Shown: positions 6,315-11,539 of the stretch, one piece after another
How positions within the stretch are numbered: the stretch's first letter is position 1
How the letters are laid out: each line of letters begins with the position of its first letter
Source: Spirochaetia bacterium
GTDB lineage: Bacteria; Spirochaetota; Spirochaetia; Sphaerochaetales; Sphaerochaetaceae
Assembly (NCBI GenBank): GCA_009929055.1
Contig: SABI01000059.1
Coordinates: 1 to 11,539, forward strand
Direction: 5' to 3'
Length of the DNA: 11,539 nucleotides
Translations under genes and position numbers: made by a program
The notes under the pieces: generated by a model
Told to the model about the DNA's origin: nothing
What the model saw: only the letters and a program-made list of their open reading frames with translations
Databases searched by the model: none

Positions 6315-6443
6315 GAAGAGGGAATAATTTTTCACACCTAACTAATAGGATGGAGGAATCTATTGTTCCATGAGATTGCCAACAGATAGTCACAGGGTAT
6401 AGTTATGGAAAAGAAGCTTTAATCTATAGGGGCTTAGGTTAAG

Positions 6444-6459
6444 TCTATCTTTTGATAGA
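6444..6459. repeat. Perfect 6-bp inverted repeat with TTTT loop
   Basis: TCTATC (6444-6449) and GATAGA (6454-6459) flank four Ts. It could be a small operator or a transcript hairpin between the DOMON gene and copB. There is no U tract after it, so it is not a standard terminator. Confidence 0.3.
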
Positions 6460-6607
6460 AATCATACATGTAGAAGATAAAAAAACTTATTCACAAAAGT
6501 AATTCTTATTTCAGAGCAATAGGTGAAAAAAGACTAATTTCCTCTCTTCCCTTTTCAAAAATTCAGTATTTAGTATATTAAGAGAAGGAAGGGGTGAAAT
6601 AATTGTC

Positions 6608-6647
6608 ACACATATCCTTCTCTGTGTTGGTTAAGGAATAATATAAT
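6608..6647 (+). promoter_or_regulatory. Candidate copB promoter with inverted repeat
   Basis: A perfect TATAAT lies at 6642-6647, 29 nt before the copB ATG. The -35 region is poor (TCTCTG or TTCTCT at 17-18 nt), which suggests dependence on an activator or another sigma factor. ACACA (6608-6612) and TGTGT (6623-6627) form a 5-bp inverted repeat across the -35 position and may be a regulator site. Which metal regulator would bind is not visible here. Confidence 0.42.
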
Positions 6648-6676
6648 CTCACTCCTCCTTTTTAGAGGAGACTACT

Positions 6677-8665
6677 ATGAACAATAAACATACTGCCCAC
6701 GATAATAATGAAGGCCATAATCACCATGAAATGATGGTTCAAGACTTCAAACGAAGGTTTTTTATATCATTGGTCCTTACTATCCCAATACTATTACTTT
6801 CTCCAATGATTCATTCATTTTTAGGCGTCGATTGGAGGTTTCCAGGTTCTTCATACATCTTAGCAGCCCTCTCTACAATTCTTTTCTTTTATGGGGGAAA
6901 GCCTTTTCTTACTGGTGCAAAAGACGAGCTCAAAGAGGGCTCTCCTGCTATGATGACTCTCATTGCTTTTGCAATCATTATTGCATACACCTATAGTACT
7001 GCAGCTACATTCTTTATCGAGGGTACTGACTTCTATTGGGAATTAGCAACTTTAATTGTGATTATGCTCCTCGGACACTGGATAGAGATGAAATCAGTTA
7101 TGGGAGCTTCTCGAGCTTTAGATGAACTCGCTAAGCTCCTTCCTGAAGAAGCCCATCTTATTCAAAAAGATGGTACTACTAAAGATATAAAGATTTCAGA
7201 ACTGAAAGCTGGCGACAAGATATTAGTAAAACCAGGAGAGAAAATTCCTATTGATGGAGAAATCTTTGAAGGCACTAGTGAAATCAATGAAGCTATGATA
7301 ACTGGAGAATCAGTTCCTGTTGCAAAAACACAAGGTGATGAAATTATTGGGGGTTCTCTTAATGGAGATGGCTTACTTAAGTTCAAGGTGAGCAAAATAG
7401 GGGATGATACATTCCTCTCCCAAGTAAAACGACTCGTTCAGGAAGCACAGAGTTCTAAATCAAAAAATCAACGACTTGCAGATACTGCAGCAAAGTGGCT
7501 ATTCTACATAGCAGCAAGTGCTGGAACTATTACATTTATTGTGTGGATGTTTATTCGAGGAGATCTTGCCTTCTCCATTGAAAGGGCAGTAACAGTCATT
7601 ATCATCTCCTGTCCTCATGCCTTAGGACTTGCAATACCCCTTGTTACTTCTATGTCAACGAGCATTGCAGCAAAGAATGGGCTCTTGATTAGAAATCGTC
7701 TCGCCTTTGAAGAAGCTCGAAACGTTGAGAAAATAGTATTTGATAAAACAGGAACTCTTACAAAAGGGGCTTTTGGAGTAACTGATATACACCCCATCGA
7801 GGGAACAGAAAAGGAACTGCTCACCATAGCTTACTCAGTAGAATCAAACAGTGAGCATCCAATCGCCCAAGGAATCGTTCGTAAGGGGCAAGAGCTTTCT
7901 CTCAAAGTTAAAAAAGTCTCTGATTACAAGAGTATTCCGGGGAAAGGGCTAAAAGCAACTATCGCCGGAAAGAAGATACATGTGGTAAGCCCTGGTTATA
8001 TGAAAGCACAGAAAATTACATTTGACGAAGAGATCTATGAGAAGTTAGCAAAACAGGGAAAAACCGTTGTTTTTGTAGTAGAGGATAACACACTCTTAGG
8101 ATTCATTGCTTTAGCTGATCAGTTACATGACAATGCAAAAAAAACAATCTCAACAATACAATCTATGGGTATCGAAACAATTATGCTTACAGGAGACAAC
8201 CAAAGAGTCGCCTCGTATGTAGGAGAACAGTTAGGAATCGATACCGTAATTGCTGAGGTTCTTCCCCAAGATAAATCAGAGAAGATAAAAGAGCTGATGA
8301 AGGATGGGAAAAAAGTAGCCATGATTGGAGACGGTGTGAACGACGCTCCTTCTTTAGCCGTAGCAGACCTAGGGATAGCAATCGGAGCAGGAACTGATGT
8401 TGCTATTGAGACAGCAGATATAATTCTTGTAAAAAGCAATCCACTAGACATCGTTAACCTGCTTAAATTAGCTAAGGCAACTTATTCCAAGATTGTACAG
8501 AACCTTATTTGGGCCACAGCATATAATGCTATAGCACTTCCATTGGCAGCAGGAGTCCTTTATAGTCAAGGAATTGTTATAAGTCCAGCCCTTGGAGCAG
8601 CTCTTATGTCCTTGAGTACTATCATCGTTGCTATAAATGCGAAGTTATTGAGGATTGATACATGA
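6677..8665 (+). CDS. copB: P1B-3-type copper-exporting ATPase (CopB-like)
   Basis: The 662-residue protein has all P-type ATPase landmarks: TGES at 209-212 (actuator), Cys312-Pro-His (SCPHALGLAIPLV) in the metal-binding helix, DKTGT from Asp356 (phosphorylation site), SEHP with His394 (ATP-binding domain), and GDGVND at 551-556. The C-P-H motif is the mark of the P1B-3 subgroup, known for copper (Cu+ or Cu2+) export, in contrast to C-P-C CopA proteins. There is no heavy-metal-associated (HMA) domain. Instead the first 20 residues are rich in histidine (His5, 8, 14, 16, 17) plus MM, as in CopB. About eight membrane segments are expected, and the length is usual for CopB. The ribosome binding site AGAGGAG lies 6 nt before the ATG. 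The neighbouring membrane cytochrome and thioredoxin/permease genes fit a metal and redox stress region. No copper regulator gene is in view. Confidence 0.9.
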   Translation: MNNKHTAHDNNEGHNHHEMMVQDFKRRFFISLVLTIPILLLSPMIHSFLGVDWRFPGSSYILAALSTILFFYGGKPFLTGAKDELKEGSPAMMTLIAFAIIIAYTYSTAATFFIEGTDFYWELATLIVIMLLGHWIEMKSVMGASRALDELAKLLPEEAHLIQKDGTTKDIKISELKAGDKILVKPGEKIPIDGEIFEGTSEINEAMITGESVPVAKTQGDEIIGGSLNGDGLLKFKVSKIGDDTFLSQVKRLVQEAQSSKSKNQRLADTAAKWLFYIAASAGTITFIVWMFIRGDLAFSIERAVTVIIISCPHALGLAIPLVTSMSTSIAAKNGLLIRNRLAFEEARNVEKIVFDKTGTLTKGAFGVTDIHPIEGTEKELLTIAYSVESNSEHPIAQGIVRKGQELSLKVKKVSDYKSIPGKGLKATIAGKKIHVVSPGYMKAQKITFDEEIYEKLAKQGKTVVFVVEDNTLLGFIALADQLHDNAKKTISTIQSMGIETIMLTGDNQRVASYVGEQLGIDTVIAEVLPQDKSEKIKELMKDGKKVAMIGDGVNDAPSLAVADLGIAIGAGTDVAIETADIILVKSNPLDIVNLLKLAKATYSKIVQNLIWATAYNAIALPLAAGVLYSQGIVISPALGAALMSLSTIIVAINAKLLRIDT

Positions 8666-8729
8666 TAGATAGAGAGTTGAATATAGATTAATTATTTTAA
8701 AAAAAAATATCTATTGTATCTTCCTTCTC

Positions 8730-8758
8730 TTGACACACACCCTATTGTTTCCAATAAT
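8730..8758 (+). promoter_or_regulatory. Strong promoter of the thioredoxin-permease operon
   Basis: TTGACA (8730-8735, full consensus) and AATAAT (8753-8758, five of six) are separated by exactly 17 nt. Transcription should start near 8765, so an upstream in-frame start at 8730 cannot be used and the ATG at 8781 is the start. Confidence 0.72.
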
Positions 8759-8770
8759 GGAAACAACAGG
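8741..8770. promoter_or_regulatory. Near-perfect 13-bp palindrome over the promoter, probable operator
   Basis: CCTATTGTTTCCA (8741-8753) and TGGAAACAACAGG (8758-8770) are complementary at 12 of 13 positions around a 4-nt centre. The site covers most of the spacer, the whole -10 element, the transcription start and the first bases of the ribosome binding site. A dimeric repressor bound here would block transcription. ArsR-family repressors often control such permease operons, but the regulator is not in this window and the family is a guess. Confidence 0.68.
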
Positions 8771-8780
8771 AGATTCAGAT

Positions 8781-9020
8781 ATGAACATTCAAATACTTGG
8801 GACAGGTTGTCCTAAATGCAAAGCTCTCGAAGCTCATGCGAGAGAAGCTATAGTAGAGGGAGGCTTTGATGCCTCAGTTGAAAAGATAACACAAATGGAC
8901 CAGATTATGGATATGGGAGTCATGATGACCCCTGCTCTTGCTATCGATGGAGTAGTGAAAAGTTCTGGTAAATTATTAAGCAAAGATCAAATTATTACGA
9001 TAATTAAGAGCCTAGCATGA
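8781..9020 (+). CDS. Mini-thioredoxin (redox-active disulfide protein 2 family), CPKC motif
   Basis: The 79-residue protein starts MNIQILGTGCPKCKALEAHA, with active-site cysteines Cys10 and Cys13, and later has MMTPALAIDG, whose Pro51 is the cis-proline facing the cysteines. Length and motifs fit the small thioredoxin/glutaredoxin-like family often found beside ArsP-type permeases. The ATG at 8781 is chosen because it has AGGAG (8768-8772) 8 nt upstream and lies downstream of the promoter and operator. The residues before it (from 8730) would be read from promoter DNA. The permease gene follows after 49 nt and is likely co-transcribed. The protein probably reduces or carries a thiol-bound substrate for the permease. 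That role is inferred from repeated gene pairing and is not shown by the sequence. Confidence 0.82.
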   Translation: MNIQILGTGCPKCKALEAHAREAIVEGGFDASVEKITQMDQIMDMGVMMTPALAIDGVVKSSGKLLSKDQIITIIKSLA

Positions 9021-9069
9021 TGATTTCAATAGATAAAAGTATTATTAATATCCTTTATAGGGTAATAAG

Positions 9070-10254
9070 ATGGGAGTAAAAGAGTACTCTCCAAATAAGA
9101 AAATATTACTCATAATAGGGGTGTTCCTTGTTATCTTCTTTATCCCTTTTACCAATGAAAGGGTAGCACACGCAATTCAAGAAGCATTCCTTATGTTAAG
9201 TGATTATGCTCATGAACATGTATTACTCTGCGTTGTTCCAGCCCTCTTTATCGCTGGCTCTATTGTTGTCTTTCTTAACCAACAGAGTGTAATAAAGTAT
9301 CTTGGCCCGTCTGCCAAAAAGATTGTTGCCTATTCTGTTGCCTCAGTGTCAGGGGCAATACTTGCTGTTTGTTCTTGTACAGTCCTCCCTTTATTCAAAG
9401 GAATTTATAAGAAAGGGGCAGGATTAGGACCTGCAATAGCATTTCTCTATTCAGGGCCTGCTATTAACATCTTAGCTATCATTCTTTCATATAAAGTATT
9501 TGGATGGAGGCTTGGGATCTCTAGAATGGTGTTCTCTATTGTGTTTGCTTTTCTTATTGGGATAATTATGCAATTTCTATTTCGTAAAGAAGATGAGAAA
9601 AGACTCGTGGATGCGAGACTTTTTCAAGGTAATGATGGACAAGAGGAAAGGAGTCTTCTAAAGATGATTATCTTTATGGCTTCGATGATAGGACTCCTTG
9701 TTTTCTTGAATTGGGCTCCTTCAAAAGGATCTTTCCCTCTATGGGATGTGATGTATAAAGGAAAATATTATATTAGTGGAGCTTTTGCTTTGCTATTAAT
9801 CTATTCATTAGTTAGCTGGTTTAAAAAAGAAGAACTTAAAGAATGGGTAGGGGCAACAAGAGACTTTGCTTTACAAATCCTTCCACTATTATTCATCGGG
9901 GTTCTCACTGCTGGGTTCCTTTTAGGGAGACCTGGAGAAGAAGCACTTATCCCCTCTCGATGGGTGAGTATGCTAGTGGGAGGAAACTCCCTCACAGCTA
10001 ACTTTTTTGCTTCTCTCTCTGGTGCTTTCATGTACTTTGCAACCCTAACTGAAATTCCTATTGTTCAAGGACTTCTTGGCTCTGGAATGGGTTCTGGTCC
10101 TGCTTTAGCGCTACTTCTAGCAGGTCCTAGCCTCTCTTTACCGAGTATCCTTGTTATTGGGGGAGAACTTGGCCTTAAAAAGACGGCCACATATGTTGCT
10201 TTAGTAGTATTGTTTTCTACTCTAGCTGGCTTTGTATATGGCTCGTTTATGTAA
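9070..10254 (+). CDS. ArsP/DUF318-type permease with CSC motif
   Basis: The 394-residue protein has about nine to ten hydrophobic segments in two halves, joined by a charged loop (about 172-195). The first half carries the family signature AVCSCTVLPLFKGIYKKGAG (Cys101-Ser-Cys103), followed by GPAIAFLYSGPAINILA. The second half has a degenerate echo (GGNSLTANFFASLSGAFMYF, then GSGPALALLLAGPSLSLPSI). This fits the PF03773 predicted permease family, whose studied members (ArsP) export trivalent organoarsenicals; other members have no known substrate. The paired cysteines could bind a soft metal or metalloid. The gene is second in the operon after the CPKC mini-thioredoxin, with a weak ribosome binding site (AGGG, about 9 nt). 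A symmetric stem-loop follows its stop. Substrate assignment to arsenic is not supported by any other ars gene here. Confidence 0.82.
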   Translation: MGVKEYSPNKKILLIIGVFLVIFFIPFTNERVAHAIQEAFLMLSDYAHEHVLLCVVPALFIAGSIVVFLNQQSVIKYLGPSAKKIVAYSVASVSGAILAVCSCTVLPLFKGIYKKGAGLGPAIAFLYSGPAINILAIILSYKVFGWRLGISRMVFSIVFAFLIGIIMQFLFRKEDEKRLVDARLFQGNDGQEERSLLKMIIFMASMIGLLVFLNWAPSKGSFPLWDVMYKGKYYISGAFALLLIYSLVSWFKKEELKEWVGATRDFALQILPLLFIGVLTAGFLLGRPGEEALIPSRWVSMLVGGNSLTANFFASLSGAFMYFATLTEIPIVQGLLGSGMGSGPALALLLAGPSLSLPSILVIGGELGLKKTATYVALVVLFSTLAGFVYGSFM

Positions 10255-10264
10255 TAGAGTGGGA

Positions 10265-10290
10265 TCTAGGGAGTTTGTATACTCCCTAGA
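10265..10290. terminator. Stem-loop after the permease gene, possible terminator without U tract
   Basis: TCTAGGGAG (10265-10273) and CTCCCTAGA (10282-10290) are perfectly complementary, nine pairs, plus one more T-A pair inside the 8-nt loop. It begins 11 nt after the permease stop. No run of Ts follows on either strand, so it may be a processing or stabilising hairpin and not an intrinsic terminator. The following DNA to 10464 shows no further gene and no clear promoter for the next gene. Confidence 0.45.
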
Positions 10291-10464
10291 CAACGGGAAT
10301 GTCAGATGATAATTTTTATCTCTTCATGCATCAATAAAATTAATTTTCCTTTACACATTCTGTTACAATTTGTTGGAAAAAGCCTCTTCTCAAATACACA
10401 AGTTTCAACATAGTATATAGAAGTACAAAGTAATTGATATATACGATACAGGTGGGAGTTTAGC

Positions 10465-11265
10465 ATGGTACCAATTAAAGATCTTAATAGAGAAGTTGCA
10501 CAAGATATTCGTTATATCCTTATGGATATTGATGACACGATTACTACTAATGGGAAATTACCTGCAGCAGCCTATTCGGCTCTATGGAAGCTCCATAATA
10601 ATGGCTTTGTTGTTGTTCCTGTCACTGGGCGGCCTGCTGGATGGTGTGATCTTATTGCAAGGCAGTGGCCAGTTGATGGGGTTGTTGGTGAAAATGGAGC
10701 ATTAGCTTTTTGGGAAGAAGAGGGACACATGAAGCGAATGTTTCATGAGAATGCAGTAAATAATACTCATCATACGTTGCAAGAGATTAAGGAAAAAATT
10801 CTTTTAGAAATCCCAGGGACAAGAATAGCGGGAGACCAGTTCTCTCGAATGTTTGATATAGCAATTGATTTTGCCGAAGAAGAACCTAAATTATCTTTAA
10901 CGGTTGCACAAAAAATAAAAGAGATGTGTACTAACATGGGAGCTATTGCAAAGGTGAGTTCTATCCATGTAAACACCTGGATGGGGCAGTATGACAAGTT
11001 AAGTATGGCTATTAGGTTTTTAGAAAAACAATGTAACTATAATGATAAGAGAGACAACCAACAGGTTCTTTTCTTTGGAGATAGCCCAAACGATGAACCA
11101 ATGTTTTCCCATTTCCACCAAAGTGTCGGAGTTGCAAGCATTTTAGACTATAAAGAGATGATGAAAATCCTCCCCACTTATATCACTTCTTTTAAAGGGG
11201 GAGAGGGCTTCTCTGAAGGTGTTGATACTCTTTTATCAGCCAAAGGTATCACTAATTATAGTTAA
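10465..11265 (+). CDS. HAD-superfamily phosphatase, HAD-IIB (Cof-like) type
   Basis: The 266-residue protein carries all four HAD motifs: LMDIDDTIT with nucleophile Asp21 and acid/base Asp23, VPVTGRPAGW (Thr54), Lys178 in QYDKLSMAIRFL, and FFGDSPNDEPMF with Asp206 and Asp210. The long stretch between motifs II and III (about 58-175) is the size of a C2B cap, so it belongs with sugar-phosphate or related phosphatases (Cof, SPP, MPGP and trehalose-phosphatase-like). VVGENGALAF is the typical segment before the cap. The ribosome binding site is GGTGGGAG, about 8 nt before the ATG. Its substrate cannot be told from the sequence. It stands alone, facing the next gene, and has no evident tie to the metal genes upstream. 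Confidence 0.85.
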   Translation: MVPIKDLNREVAQDIRYILMDIDDTITTNGKLPAAAYSALWKLHNNGFVVVPVTGRPAGWCDLIARQWPVDGVVGENGALAFWEEEGHMKRMFHENAVNNTHHTLQEIKEKILLEIPGTRIAGDQFSRMFDIAIDFAEEEPKLSLTVAQKIKEMCTNMGAIAKVSSIHVNTWMGQYDKLSMAIRFLEKQCNYNDKRDNQQVLFFGDSPNDEPMFSHFHQSVGVASILDYKEMMKILPTYITSFKGGEGFSEGVDTLLSAKGITNYS

Positions 11266-11296
11266 TGAACACTTTTAAGAGGCTATATCAAATATT

Positions 11297-11539
11297 TTAC
11301 CTTTTAAATTTAGGGAAAATTGGCCATACTTCTTCTTTATAGAGAGTATACTCAGGATATTTTTTACTTGTAATAATCTCTGTAAACCAGGTTGAACCAA
11401 TGAACAAAAGAGTAAGCATGAGTGGTCCTATTATCGTCCAGTTAAGCAATTCTCCATACATTGTGGTTCCTAAAAGATAGATACTCCACCATACCCCTAA
11501 TTCACCTAAATAATTGGGGTGACGTGAAAAAGAAAAGAG
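11297..11539 (-). CDS. DUF1295-type membrane protein, partial, C-terminal 80 residues
   Basis: The frame enters from the right end of the window and ends in TAA at 11299-11297. It reads LFSFSRHPNYLGELGVWWSI, then YLLGTTMYGELLNW, a hydrophobic segment, STWFTEIITSKKYPEY, and KEEVWPIFPKFKR. S-R-H-P-N-Y-L-G-E with the following W-W is the DUF1295 / steroid-5-alpha-reductase C-terminal signature, here with the usual histidine. It is a second, diverged member of the family of the gene at 2354-3154, with a different tail. It is convergent with the phosphatase gene, 31 nt apart, and no terminator hairpin was seen between them. Substrate unknown. Confidence 0.75.
   Translation of the reverse strand, partial: LFSFSRHPNYLGELGVWWSIYLLGTTMYGELLNWTIIGPLMLTLLFIGSTWFTEIITSKKYPEYTLYKEEVWPIFPKFKR

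Larger units (their letters stand above)
6315..6676. other. Intergenic region upstream of copB, no gene seen
   Basis: These 362 nt contain no open frame longer than a few codons with a ribosome binding site. They hold a perfect hairpin (TCTATC-TTTT-GATAGA, 6444-6459), a CTATTGTT element at 6360-6367, and a pyrimidine tract (6539-6556) facing a purine tract (6580-6597) that could pair imperfectly. No canonical CopY box and no good U-tailed terminator for the DOMON operon were found. Confidence 0.5.

Noticed and set aside
6464..6471. TACATGTA as a CopY-type copper box
   Set aside because: The copper box needs two extra bases between the half sites; this is a plain 8-nt palindrome far from the copB -10.
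6444..6492. Hairpin and following A run as terminator of the DOMON operon
   Set aside because: Only six pairs and no T run on the coding strand; it lies 130 nt after the stop.
8119..8451. Minus-strand 110-codon frame opposite copB
   Set aside because: It is rich in Ser, Ile and Pro, as expected for an antisense shadow of the conserved GDGVND region, and has no start signal.
8730..8780. N-terminal extension of the mini-thioredoxin from an upstream in-frame start
   Set aside because: These bases are the -35, spacer, -10 and palindrome of the promoter; transcription should begin after them, and the ATG at 8781 has its own ribosome binding site and starts the conserved fold.

Overview
This is an AT-rich bacterial window with strong Shine-Dalgarno sites and tightly packed operons. 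The lineage cannot be fixed from the sequence alone. The style of the CopG/BrnA antitoxin and the HAD phosphatase would fit an anaerobe such as a spirochaete, but that is only an impression. No tRNA, rRNA, CRISPR array or insertion sequence was seen.

Left edge (1-2302), an accessory/defence region. On the minus strand are jetA (DUF3375, kleisin-like) and the first 88 codons of jetB (DUF4194, KITE-like), overlapping by 14 nt. They begin a type I Wadjet (JetABCD/MksBEFG-type) plasmid-defence operon that continues off the left end. Behind jetA, on the plus strand, is a decayed brnTA toxin-antitoxin locus. The toxin keeps only its first 25 or so and last 20 or so codons, with frame changes. The antitoxin is split by one surplus A in an eight-A run.

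Middle left (2354-4946), a compact three-gene minus-strand operon. It encodes a flavin-reductase-fold protein with a C-terminal tail resembling the PCP_red domain, an atypical SDR/NmrA-type NAD(P)-binding protein, and a DUF1295 membrane protein of the steroid 5-alpha-reductase C-terminal superfamily. Together they suggest an uncharacterised redox pathway for a lipid, isoprenoid or tetrapyrrole-like substrate.

Middle right (5085-10290), plus-strand metal/redox genes in three transcription units. The first is a four-histidine ferric-reductase-like membrane cytochrome overlapping an exported DOMON protein. The second is a CPH-type P1B-3 copper ATPase (CopB-like) with a His-rich N-terminus. The third is a CPKC mini-thioredoxin followed by an ArsP/DUF318-type permease carrying a CSC motif; its consensus-like promoter is covered by a near-perfect 13-bp palindrome. 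A plausible reading is membrane electron transfer plus export of copper and a thiol-reactive or metalloid compound.

Right edge (10465-11539): a HAD-IIB phosphatase on the plus strand, then the C-terminal 80 residues of a second DUF1295 protein on the minus strand, which runs off the window. Several gene starts were moved to internal ATGs because of ribosome binding sites, promoters or signal peptides: jetA, the DOMON protein and the mini-thioredoxin.
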